Assembly (NCBI RefSeq): GCF_037975245.1
Contig: NC_092581.1
Location: 8,089,501 to 8,153,500, forward strand
Origin: Apostichopus japonicus
Taxonomy: Eukaryota > Echinodermata > Holothuroidea > Aspidochirotida > Stichopodidae
DNA length: 64,000 bases
Reading direction: 5' to 3'
The notes beneath the pieces are model-generated. The model searched no databases. It saw nothing but the letters and a program-made list of their open reading frames with translations, and was not told the DNA's origin. The translations under genes were made by a program, and so were the position numbers. The number at the start of each line of letters is the position of its first letter. Within the stretch, counting starts at the first letter, position 1. Below are positions 44,101-47,228 of this stretch, piece after piece.

Positions 44101-44353
44101 TTTACACACAAACGTTTTATGAATGTGACATCTGTCTAGTACACACACACACACACACAGCATATTTGTTGATGTAAAACTAGAATAGAAAAGCCATTAT
44201 TTTAATTTTTTTATATATATTTTTTTTTATCAATTACAGCCCTGGCAGTTTTGGAAAAAGAAAGGTGATGAAGGATCGTCAACAGATCCAGTAAGCCCAG
44301 TCAAACCTAGAGGTGGGGATGAAGCCAAATCAAAAACATGCGTGGTTCTTTGA
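2099..44353 (+). CDS. RPGR: RPGR orthologue (RCC1-propeller, acidic tail, CAAX box), 16 coding exons
   Basis: X-linked retinitis pigmentosa GTPase regulator homologue, in vertebrates a ciliary transition-zone protein. Coding exons: 2099-2126, 4700-4825, 5510-5602, 6577-6795, 7888-8037, 8400-8558, 9104-9262, 9680-9804, 33670-33918, 35962-36106, 36943-37085, 37406-37480, 38299-38511, 40116-40179, 41024-41463, 44240-44353. They sum to 2502 nt (833 aa plus stop) with matching phases throughout; the RCC1 introns are nearly all phase 1. Exons 1-9 encode RCC1 blades with repeated G-x-LYTFG, GQLGLG and SCG-x-x-H motifs, residues about 1-365. Exons 10-15 encode a serine-, lysine- and acid-rich tail with long Asp runs. 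Exon 16 ends in KTCVVL-stop, a geranylgeranylation-type CAAX box. Human RPGR has a similar length (about 815 aa for the CAAX isoform). A 23.9-kb intron after exon 8 holds a nested putative mobile element. The weakest call is the GTTTGT donor at 37086. Confidence 0.93.
2434..4086. mobile_element. Non-autonomous hAT-type DNA transposon in RPGR intron 1
   Basis: The element starts TAGGGCTGTG and ends CACAGCACTA, which are inverted ends of hAT character. It is flanked by a perfect 8-bp target duplication ATATCCTG (2426-2433 and 4087-4094), the hallmark length for hAT. Both subterminal regions carry repeated CGTTTAAACG palindromes (about 2464-2515 and 4002-4075). No transposase reading frame is visible in the 1.65 kb, so it needed enzyme supplied in trans. 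The intact duplication shows a clean insertion. Confidence 0.88.
4087..4699 (+). other. Remainder of RPGR intron 1
   Basis: AT-rich sequence between the hAT element and the acceptor TTGTAG at 4694-4699. I see no further gene or repeat in it. Confidence 0.5.
4700..4825 (+). CDS. RPGR: RPGR coding exon 2 (first RCC1 blade)
   Basis: Encodes [15 protein letters not shown], then KFWIRND and [13 protein letters not shown]. This is the characteristic RPGR N terminus, where the human protein has [20 protein letters not shown]. Acceptor TTGTAG; donor ACAG-GTAAG, phase 1. Confidence 0.95.
5510..5602 (+). CDS. RPGR: RPGR coding exon 3
   Basis: Encodes [19 protein letters not shown], a canonical RCC1 strand pair, then a linker ending in PSSVK. 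Acceptor TTTCAG; donor AAAG-GTAAG, phase 1 on both sides. Confidence 0.95.
5603..6576 (+). other. RPGR intron 3
   Basis: Unremarkable AT-rich intron. A C-run lies at about 6128-6141. No gene, open domain or transposon end was seen. Confidence 0.6.
6577..6795 (+). CDS. RPGR: RPGR coding exon 4
   Basis: Encodes [19 protein letters not shown], then [17 protein letters not shown] and [13 protein letters not shown]. The KALK-x-E-x-VK-x-x-ACGR-x-HTLV pattern matches human RPGR closely. Phase 1 on both sides. Confidence 0.95.
6796..7887 (+). other. RPGR intron 4
   Basis: AT-rich intron with local short duplications (for example ATCAATACATCTGAATCAATACATCTG near 7350). A short CG-containing stretch lies at 7630-7730. 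No exon or recognised transposon was seen. Confidence 0.5.
7888..8037 (+). CDS. RPGR: RPGR coding exon 5
   Basis: Encodes [18 protein letters not shown], followed by a linker and [13 protein letters not shown]. The human counterpart has WGDNSEGQIGL and SWISCGYYHSAFVT. Acceptor AATCAG; donor ACTG-GTAAG, phase 1. Confidence 0.95.
8400..8558 (+). CDS. RPGR: RPGR coding exon 6
   Basis: Encodes [19 protein letters not shown], then [12 protein letters not shown]. The human counterpart has DGELYVFGEPENGKLGL and VACGGEHTVVL. Pyrimidine-rich acceptor CCACAG; donor GCAG-GTGGG, phase 1. Confidence 0.95.
8559..9103 (+). other. RPGR intron 6
   Basis: Intron without a recognised gene or repeat. Confidence 0.6.
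9104..9262 (+). CDS. RPGR: RPGR coding exon 7
   Basis: Encodes [19 protein letters not shown], then [13 protein letters not shown]. The acceptor is CCAAAG with a weak pyrimidine tract, but frame and homology fix the boundary. Phase 1 on both sides. Confidence 0.93.
9424..9578 (+). repeat. Probable 3' tail of a CR1/L2-like LINE
   Basis: A block in RPGR intron 7 ends in several GAAT tetranucleotides (9558-9573), the kind of microsatellite tail left at the 3' end of CR1/L2-type LINEs. No reverse-transcriptase sequence is attached, so this is tentative. Confidence 0.35.
9680..9804 (+). CDS. RPGR: RPGR coding exon 8 (last exon before the 23.9-kb intron)
   Basis: Encodes [17 protein letters not shown], then FLVEQ. 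Human RPGR has [15 protein letters not shown] at the same place. It ends in phase 0 with donor CAG-GTCAGT. The next RCC1 segment, [10 protein letters not shown], is found only at 33670, so the intron spans 9805-33669. Confidence 0.94.
9805..10544 (+). other. 5' part of RPGR intron 8, outside the nested element
   Basis: AT-rich intron sequence with no recognised gene. It leads into the TG-repeat-containing block where the large element begins. Confidence 0.5.
10545..10621. repeat. Left part of an older repeat with a TG microsatellite (insertion target)
   Basis: Sequence ending in a long TG/TATG microsatellite (10572-10621) abuts the left terminal inverted repeat. A matching TG microsatellite resumes at 32106, directly beyond the right terminal repeat, and leads into GGTCA-rich repeat sequence. 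The two TG tracts are therefore read as one target split by the insertion. Confidence 0.6.
10622..10644 (+). repeat. Left terminal inverted repeat of the giant element
   Basis: Starts TGTAACAG, then TCCAATTGAGGAC after two bases. It pairs with 32083-32105. Two further motif copies follow directly (TCCAACCGGGGAC at 10664-10676 and CCCAAACGGGGAC at 10683-10695), forming a subterminal cluster in the same orientation. Confidence 0.65.
10684..10707. promoter_or_regulatory. Perfect 24-bp palindrome of the terminal motif
   Basis: CCAAACGGGGAC is followed immediately by its exact reverse complement GTCCCCGTTTGG. This gives a perfect 24-bp palindrome 62 bp inside the left end. It contains two head-to-head copies of the terminal core, so a dimeric protein site is plausible. 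Related single sites lie at about 10931 (GTCCCCGTTTAG) and 11134 (GGACGTCCCCGTT). Confidence 0.6.
10708..12895 (+). other. Leader region of the element, upstream of the SET exons
   Basis: This holds scattered copies of the GTCCCC motif (about 10931, 11134, 11489) and a CG-containing stretch at 10830-11150 that could hold the promoter. A GTGAGT donor-like site at about 11053 could end a 5' UTR exon, since the first SET coding exon is preceded by an acceptor. The 101-codon open frame at 11651-11956 shows no recognisable domain and is not called. Confidence 0.35.
12896..12992 (+). CDS. SET gene coding exon 1
   Basis: Encodes the basic N terminus and [11 protein letters not shown], ending in phase 1. 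The same phase fits the exon at 24999, so an alternative splice that skips the SET exons is possible in principle. Confidence 0.7.
12896..14379 (+). CDS. KMT5A/SET8-like SET-domain protein, three exons
   Basis: Exons 12896-12992, 13414-13567 and 14160-14370 join in frame. The ATG at 12896 lies two bases after an acceptor (AACTAG). It opens a basic, NLS-like start ([11 protein letters not shown]). The SET domain follows: KGRGVF, YHGELI, a WCVDAT segment across the second junction, [13 protein letters not shown] (cofactor-binding NH motif) and EILYDYG (catalytic YDY), ending DMPWMKK. Layout and motifs match the H4K20 methyltransferase SET8/PR-Set7 (KGRGV, YHGDLI, GRLINHS, ELLYDYGD, HPWL), so lysine methylation is likely; the target is unknown. 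Reading through the last donor gives KKVQ and a stop at 14377-14379, compatible with a stand-alone protein of about 155 aa. AATAAA at 14894 could end it. Alternatively it is the N terminus of the recombinase-like protein downstream. Confidence 0.8.
13414..13567 (+). CDS. SET gene coding exon 2
   Basis: Encodes [20 protein letters not shown] and an acidic/basic linker up to QDKKW. Acceptor TTAAAG; donor GGTG-GTAAGC, ending in phase 2. Confidence 0.8.
14160..14370 (+). CDS. SET gene coding exon 3 (catalytic part)
   Basis: Completes the split Cys codon of WCVDAT and encodes the NH and YDY motifs. It ends in phase 0 at AAG-GTACAG. Both key SET motifs are intact, so the domain is not obviously dead. 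Confidence 0.82.
14380..15960 (+). other. Sequence downstream of the SET exons
   Basis: AT-rich. AATAAA signals at 14894 and about 15054 are candidate 3' ends of the SET gene. The open frame at 15063-15338 has no recognisable domain. Otherwise I see nothing here. Confidence 0.45.
15961..16035. repeat. GTCA tetranucleotide microsatellite
   Basis: Imperfect GTCA/GTCAGTCA repeats of about 75 bp. It lies at the 3' side of the minus-strand LINE fragment that follows and probably is its tail. Confidence 0.8.
16076..16330 (-). pseudogene. LINE 3'-end fragment
   Basis: On the minus strand it encodes [20 protein letters not shown], then [20 protein letters not shown] and IRLYYDNL. This resembles the conserved C-terminal stretch of many CR1/L2-like LINE polyproteins ([13 protein letters not shown]). 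It is 5'-truncated, with an untranslated tail and microsatellite at its 3' end. It lies inside the giant element, so it is a later or carried insertion. Confidence 0.65.
16331..17514 (+). repeat. Decayed flank of the satellite, isolated motif copies
   Basis: Scattered degenerate copies of the satellite core are recognisable: GTCCTCATTTGGTAC at about 16350, AATTGGTACAGTAC at about 16738, CAGTTGGTGTGTAATGTACC at about 16790, ACATTTGGTACGTG at about 17275 and GTCCTCATTTGGTTTG at about 17452. They suggest an older array that eroded outside the homogenised core. Confidence 0.5.
17515..23985 (+). repeat. Tandem satellite, about 33 units of about 200 bp
   Basis: The units are about 199-205 bp, tracked by CACAGAGTCCCCAGTTGG from 17526 to 23946. 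Each unit holds three related cores: GTCCCCAGTTGGTATGTAC, TCAAATGGTATGTGGTAC and TCTCCATTTGGTGTGTG. The 200-bp unit therefore looks like a higher-order repeat built from three diverged monomers. GAGTCCCCAGTTGG resembles the right end of the giant element (GAGTCCCCGATTGG) in the same orientation. The 72-75-codon open frames in the array are by-products: the unit length is not a multiple of three and both strands are open. Confidence 0.92.
20600..23480 (+). repeat. Multi-unit duplication within the 200-bp satellite
   Basis: Diagnostic variants recur in blocks. The ATTTAAATGG variant (20626 and 22028) and the TCATGGTATAAAG variant (20789 and 22191) repeat at an offset of 1402 bp. Variants further on (21026/22627 and 21626/23227) repeat at 1601 bp. 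The 200-bp difference is one extra unit in the second block. This is the pattern expected from unequal exchange of seven or eight units at once. Confidence 0.7.
23986..24998 (+). repeat. Decayed right flank of the satellite and intron end
   Basis: Degenerate units continue (GTCCCAAGTTGGTATG at about 24453, GTGTCCCCACTTTGTATG at about 24627). One well-kept partial unit lies at 24757-24865. The segment just before the exon at 24999 resembles 24257-24345, so the acceptor region itself seems to have been duplicated. Confidence 0.55.
24999..25862 (+). CDS. Recombinase-like gene exon A, three tandem 86-88-aa repeats
   Basis: Repeat units at 25031-25294 (264 bp), 25295-25552 and 25553-25810 (258 bp each). 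Each runs from [12 protein letters not shown] through [28 protein letters not shown] to QPTDIELK. Units 2 and 3 differ at only about two bases, so the amplification is recent. The repeat is hydrophilic and acidic, with no domain recognised. The exon starts with a split codon, requiring an upstream exon ending in phase 1. Confidence 0.8.
24999..29662 (+). CDS. Tyrosine-recombinase-like protein with N-terminal repeats, zinc fingers and Myb/SANT-like C terminus
   Basis: Exons 24999-25862, 26178-28151, 28597-28737 and 29457-29662 join in frame (all junctions phase 1) for about 1061 codons; the 5' start is not in these exons. Order: three 86-88-aa repeats; an acidic Ser/Glu stretch; a C2H2-like finger (CFYC ... 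HLQSAH); a second Cys/His cluster (CPTC ... KHTC); a recombinase-like domain; an acidic linker; and a C-terminal RPWSNEEVD ... [10 protein letters not shown] ... [11 protein letters not shown] module of Myb/SANT character. The recombinase part shows RRRQGEI (Arg box), [11 protein letters not shown] (Lys hairpin), TALRKQ (HxxR box with His replaced by Thr), LGH and a downstream Tyr (EFYR). Similar proteins are common as uncharacterised entries in fish and invertebrates, as far as I recall. It may continue upstream into the SET exons. Confidence 0.78.
26178..28151 (+). CDS. Recombinase-like gene exon B (zinc fingers and recombinase domain)
   Basis: An open exon of 1974 bp. Zinc finger: Cys codons at 26504 and 26513, His codons at 26543 and 26558. 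Recombinase positions: Arg box 27554-27577, Lys hairpin 27701-27733, Thr-x-x-Arg 27911-27922, Gly-His at 27995-28000, Tyr at 28025-28027. No stop or frameshift interrupts it, so it is under constraint or young. Confidence 0.88.
28597..28737 (+). CDS. Recombinase-like gene exon C (acidic linker)
   Basis: Encodes [20 protein letters not shown] and a Pro-rich end ([11 protein letters not shown]). Acceptor TTGCAG; donor AAAA-GTATGT, phase 1 on both sides. Confidence 0.8.
29457..29662 (+). CDS. Recombinase-like gene exon D (Myb/SANT-like C terminus)
   Basis: Encodes [18 protein letters not shown], then [12 protein letters not shown] and [17 protein letters not shown], ending in a TAG at 29660. 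The tryptophan-spaced helical pattern suggests a Myb/SANT-type DNA-binding module. AATAAA at 29684-29689 lies 22 bp after the stop. Confidence 0.82.
29684..29689 (+). terminator. Polyadenylation signal of the recombinase-like gene
   Basis: AATAAA 22 bp after the TAG stop. It lies on the RPGR strand within RPGR intron 8, so its use would also end RPGR transcripts early unless suppressed. Confidence 0.6.
29690..31360 (+). repeat. Non-coding stretch with large direct duplications
   Basis: About 280 bp at 30475-30760 recur at 31068-31350 (offset about 591), and about 110 bp at 30366-30476 recur at about 30783-30893. The short minus-strand open frames at 30521 and 31112 come from this duplication and have no domain. 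No gene is called. Confidence 0.7.
31548..31935 (+). repeat. 56-bp satellite carrying the terminal motif, about 7 units
   Basis: Unit steps measured at GTGTCC are 56, 56, 55, 56, 56 and 56 bp. Each unit contains GTCCCCATTTGGTAC and a second, weaker copy (GTCCACAGTTGAA or GTCCCCAGTTGAA) about half a unit away, so two cores per unit. It lies 150-550 bp inside the right end of the giant element, in right-end orientation. Confidence 0.9.
32083..32105 (+). repeat. Right terminal inverted repeat of the giant element
   Basis: Begins GTCCCCGATTGG and ends CTGTTACA. Its reverse complement matches the left end at 19 of 23 positions. A further motif copy (GTCCCCACTTGGTC) lies at 32055-32068. A TG microsatellite starts directly after it. 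Confidence 0.65.
32106..33600. repeat. Older GGTCA-rich interspersed repeat, right part, with internal duplications
   Basis: After the TG tract comes TGTATGCACGATAACTCAAC, which recurs at about 33275. Two further blocks are duplicated: about 32345-32660 and 32763-33065 (offset about 418), and 33095-33220 with 33385-33530. Words such as GGTCACCAAAGGTCA and TGACCTCAATTTGACCT recur. No reading frame is credible. With 10545-10621 it forms the presumed target of the giant element. Confidence 0.65.
33670..33918 (+). CDS. RPGR: RPGR coding exon 9
   Basis: Opens [15 protein letters not shown], the end of the last RCC1 blade (human VACGGCHMVVFA), and runs into a hydrophilic linker ending RGRRRQRE. 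It is phase 0 on both sides and continues exon 8 across 23.9 kb. This is the key evidence that the intervening genes are nested in an intron. Confidence 0.92.
33919..34839 (+). other. RPGR intron 9, left part
   Basis: AT-rich intron; no recognised gene or transposon. Confidence 0.5.
34840..35222 (+). repeat. 47-bp minisatellite in RPGR intron 9
   Basis: About eight copies of a 47-bp unit containing AGTATGTCTTTCAATATTAT and GGTATATGGTGGAACAC. Copies differ by only a few bases. Confidence 0.9.
35283..35640 (+). repeat. Tandem duplication of about 176 bp
   Basis: The block starting TGAAGTTATAAACCATTATT at about 35285 repeats at about 35461 with few changes, directly after the 47-bp minisatellite. 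Confidence 0.85.
35962..36106 (+). CDS. RPGR: RPGR coding exon 10
   Basis: Encodes [17 protein letters not shown] and a Ser/Thr/Pro-rich segment to NISEDLT. ARTLPPL recalls RRTLPPI in the same region of human RPGR. It ends in phase 1. Confidence 0.85.
36107..36942 (+). other. RPGR intron 10
   Basis: Intron with no recognised features. Confidence 0.5.
36943..37085 (+). CDS. RPGR: RPGR coding exon 11
   Basis: Encodes a Ser/Glu/Asp-rich run ([19 protein letters not shown]) to DEPLSH. The phase-0 junction to exon 12 requires the non-consensus donor GTTTGT at 37086. The stronger-looking GTACAC at 37056 would put exon 12 out of frame with an early stop. Confidence 0.72.
37406..37480 (+). CDS. RPGR: RPGR coding exon 12
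   Basis: 75 bp encoding [15 protein letters not shown] and a lysine-rich end (SKKHKSKKK), phase 0 on both sides. The basic run may act as a nuclear or nucleotide-binding patch; its role is unknown. Confidence 0.8.
37966..38120 (+). repeat. About 67-bp imperfect tandem repeat in RPGR intron 12
   Basis: Three imperfect copies of a block containing AGATCATTCGTGATCCAAAT and CTTTGTTT lie in the intron before exon 13. Confidence 0.6.
38299..38511 (+). CDS. RPGR: RPGR coding exon 13 (poly-Asp)
   Basis: Encodes a Glu/Asp-rich segment with two short serine interruptions in poly-Asp (GAT/GAC microsatellite, 38391-38460), then [15 protein letters not shown]. It occupies the position where vertebrate RPGR has its acidic Glu/Gly-rich region. 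Phase 0 on both sides. Confidence 0.85.
38512..40115 (+). other. RPGR intron 13
   Basis: 1.6-kb intron. Short open frames on the minus strand at 38682 and 39472 show no domain. No gene is called. Confidence 0.5.
40116..40179 (+). CDS. RPGR: RPGR coding exon 14
   Basis: 64 bp encoding [20 protein letters not shown] and a split Gly codon completed by exon 15. Acceptor GCCAG; donor ACAG-GTTTGG. Confidence 0.75.
40180..41023 (+). other. RPGR intron 14
   Basis: Nothing recognised beyond intron sequence. Confidence 0.5.
41024..41463 (+). CDS. RPGR: RPGR coding exon 15 (long acidic exon)
   Basis: 440 bp. A lysine/glutamine-rich start ([10 protein letters not shown]) is followed by a poly-Asp tract of some 40 residues (about 41129-41240), then a Lys/Glu-rich coiled region ending NVEEERK. 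The Asp tract is a GAT/GAC microsatellite, so its length probably varies between individuals. Methionine- or serine-rich frames in the same place are shadows. Confidence 0.87.
41127..41242 (+). repeat. GAT/GAC coding microsatellite
   Basis: Nearly pure GAT/GAC triplets, interrupted by GTC and GAG, encode the poly-Asp run of RPGR exon 15. Confidence 0.9.
41910..42960 (+). repeat. 26-bp minisatellite in RPGR intron 15, about 40 copies
   Basis: Imperfect copies of a unit of the type TAGTTTAATGTTGATAACC plus TGTTACA fill about 1 kb. Units vary in sequence and spacing, and a roughly 115-bp higher-order duplication is visible near 42720-42940. Confidence 0.9.
42961..44239 (+). other. Right part of RPGR intron 15
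   Basis: AT-rich intron with a CA microsatellite at 44142-44160. The 121-codon open frame at 42972 is hydrophobic and low-complexity and is not supported as a gene. Confidence 0.5.
44240..44353 (+). CDS. RPGR: RPGR last coding exon, CAAX box
   Basis: Encodes [17 protein letters not shown], a basic patch, and a C-terminal KTCVVL before TGA at 44351. CVVL is a CAAX motif with terminal Leu, which favours geranylgeranylation. Vertebrate RPGR isoform 1-19 likewise ends in a prenylated CAAX box. The acceptor follows a long T-rich tract. Confidence 0.9.
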   Translation, partial: PWQFWKKKGDEGSSTDPVSPVKPRGGDEAKSKTCVVL

Positions 44354-44424
44354 AGTTACGTCCCGCAGCCCGATGTATGGCCAATGAAATATTAAGCTGA
44401 TTCTGTGTATCAGATAGAACATAG

Positions 44425-44430
44425 AATAAA
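44425..44430 (+). terminator. RPGR: RPGR polyadenylation signal
   Basis: AATAAA 72 bp after the RPGR stop codon. Confidence 0.6.
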
Positions 44431-44939
44431 GGCATTACAAGAGGCAATGGTCAGTATAACTATACAAGAAATATGTTAACTTTATCACATAATACACACT
44501 TATTAGGAATTTTATCCAGAGATGAGGTTTGCCCAGATTGCTCAAGAGACAGCCATCAAACTTTCCCAGAAGTCAGCCCTCTAGCTCTTTCTTGTACTAT
44601 ATATCTTTAAAGTTTTACTTTTAAGGAAGTATCTCTATTTCATTTTGAAGCAGTTTTTAATAATTTAATACCTTGTACATTGGATACTACGGCATACCTT
44701 TGAATGTTATAGTAATATCCGTCCTTATCTTACAAAGTTTAGTGCTATGATGAATAACACCTTGAAACACCTTGAAATGAATTACCACAATGCTACCCAG
44801 TCAGGGTCATTTAAATACATTATTCTGTATTTTCTATATTTCTTAAATGCATTTAAAACTATTCTGTTACACATTCTAAGTTTATAGTTTCTTTTAGTTC
44901 TTTGTATGAAGGAAGTACCAAGCATTTGAGAATAATAAT

Positions 44940-45480
44940 AATAATTAGCTTAAATAGCACAGAATCCAACAAAAGTTGCTCAATGCGCTTTACGCGCTGT
45001 GATCTTTGGTAGAGCGCTCTATCATAGTAATTATAGTAATAATAATAATTTACGGGTGATGACAAAAAGTAAAGAAAGAAAAAGAAATCATCCTATAACA
45101 TTAATGTGAAAATAGATGAGTTTTAAGACTGATAAAGTGAGTCTAGATCCCAAAAGATCTACTGGAAGTGAGTTCCACAAATGTGAGGGAGCATGTTCAA
45201 AAGCCGCGATCCCCAATCATTTTGAAACCAGACACAGGAACAATAAGCTGGTTAAGATATTTTGATCTAGATGGCCAGCCTATTTTAGTTTGTTGAGTAA
45301 GATGTCACATAAATAGCTTGTGGTATTAAATTTAATAGCACAGAAGGCCAAAATGAGGATATTATAATCTATGCGTAGATTTATAGGTAAACAATGCAGC
45401 TCTTTCAGAATTGGAGTCATGGCAGCATATTTACTTTTAAAAAATTTGAGCAGCCATGTTCTGAATCTTTTGCAGTCTAG
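44940..45480. repeat. Probable interspersed repeat remnant
   Basis: Non-coding block with repeat-like words (GAGTTCCACAAATGTGAGGG, GCGCTTTACGCGCTG) and flanking TAATAA microsatellites at about 44932 and 45038. It resembles old interspersed repeats of marine invertebrates. Family not identified. Confidence 0.35.
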
Positions 45481-45599
45481 ATAATTGGGTGGAAGTTGCG
45501 CCAGCTAGTAGAGAATTTGCGTACTCAAGCCTACTGGAGATTACTGTGTTCACAAATGCAAATGTTATGCGGAATATGCTGTTTGTAAAAGCAAGATAA

Positions 45600-46600
45600 T
45601 AGAGGATAATAATTCTTTGTGAACTATATGACTGTATTCAATTCCCAGAATGTTCAGCTATGATATATTTATTCATTTAATAAATAATTATTCTTGGTAA
45701 ACTATATAACCGTATTCAATTCCCAGAAGTTCTATGGCTGATATATTGATTTAATATGTAAGGCAAACTGCTTCTTTCATGACTCTGTGCATAAAGTGTG
45801 ACTCTTCAAGTGCCAGCTTATGTGGATGTAATATCATACTATATCATTATGTATAAAGCCATCTAAGCTTAATTATTAGATTGAAATAAATATGCAAATG
45901 GTATACACTATATGATATGAGCCAATGTTGATTTAATACTTTCAGCTCATTTGCTAATCCTTTACTCTTTACAATTTGTTTTTGTTGAGGTGGGGGGAGG
46001 GGGGAGTGGGGTGGATGAGGAAGAAGTGGAACAGTTGCTCTGTCATGGTCAACTGGATTTAGCAATTGGTCAATACAGTACAACTATCGGTGACTTGTGG
46101 TCTTATAGTAGCCAAGACGATGTCTTACATTGCATCATTCTCATTGCTTCAGTTAATGTTCGCTTTAGCTTAGTCTTGACTTAAACTGTCCATCCATTTC
46201 TGAACAGCAAATTCTTGATATTTTGATAATATTTGCAGAGTAACTTTTAAACTGGGGTTAATCTTGATGAGATACATTCCTAATTCCATTAGGGGTGTTT
46301 GTGGCGATAATTTATATGCATGTCTTGGATTTGTGTTGCATGTCAAATAATTCTACCTTAAGTGTCTATGTTTTGCTTCCTAGTATCATCAGTATTTCTA
46401 ACCCATCATCATTAAATGATGTTAATAGGCACAAAGATAATTTGGATATCTTGTAGACCATTAGAAAACACTGGTCTTATTCAAGGCTGTGTTCCTGTAA
46501 CACTTCTAATGTTTGAGTAAATGATCCTTTGAAAAGCAGAGATTCATCAATTCAAGTGACTGAACTGTATAGTCTAATACACAGAAAATACAGTCTAATC
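45600..46600. other. Intergenic sequence
   Basis: A short imperfect duplication of about 80 bp lies at 45615-45750 (TATTCAATTCCCAGAA twice). Otherwise I see nothing here. Confidence 0.45.
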
Positions 46601-47228
46601 TAAGTGATCACACTCATAACGTGTTAAAATTAAAAATTTGCATATCCACTCATACTTCCAAGATTTAGACTGGTCTTCCACAAGGCTCTGTGTTAGGGTC
46701 CCTGTTATTTCTCATGTATATGCGCCCCCTTGGATAAATTAATTCGTCAGCATGATGTGAAATTTCACTTTTAAGTGGATGACACAAAAATTTATATATC
46801 TATTTCGAATAGTGATTTTAATTCCTCAAAAGTGAAACTTGAGGATTATCTCTCTGATATCAAGGATTGAATGGCGAACAATTTCCTTCTATTGAATGAT
46901 TTGGAAACTGAGCTTGTACTCCTGTCGTCCAGGAATTTTTACTACAGAATTGTCGTCTGTCGACAAATTCAAATTTGGTGAGGAACTAATTGACATCTCT
47001 TTCAGTGCTAGAAATCTTGGAGTATTGTTCAATTCTAATTTATTGATGGAGAAGCACATTTCCAACATTTGTAGAACTGCATTTTGCCACCTCTGGAATA
47101 TTAGTCATATTTGTAGTTGCCTGTCTCGGTCAGATGCTCTGAAACTTGTCCATGCCATAGTTTTGTTGAGACTTTATTCGTACAATTCACTGCTCGCTGG
47201 ATTTCCTGCCTGTAAGTTGAACCTTTAA
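46600..47228 (+). pseudogene. Degenerate CR1/L2-type LINE reverse transcriptase
   Basis: The + strand encodes TGLPQGSVLGSLLFLMYM, then KFHF-stop-VDDTKIYISIS (a decayed YADDTQIY box), LEDYLSDIKD-stop-MANNFLLLN, GVLFNSNLLMEKHISNICRT and KLVHAIVLLRL with NSLLAGFP. Order and motifs match CR1/L2-like LINEs. Stops and a frame change make it inactive. Confidence 0.85.
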
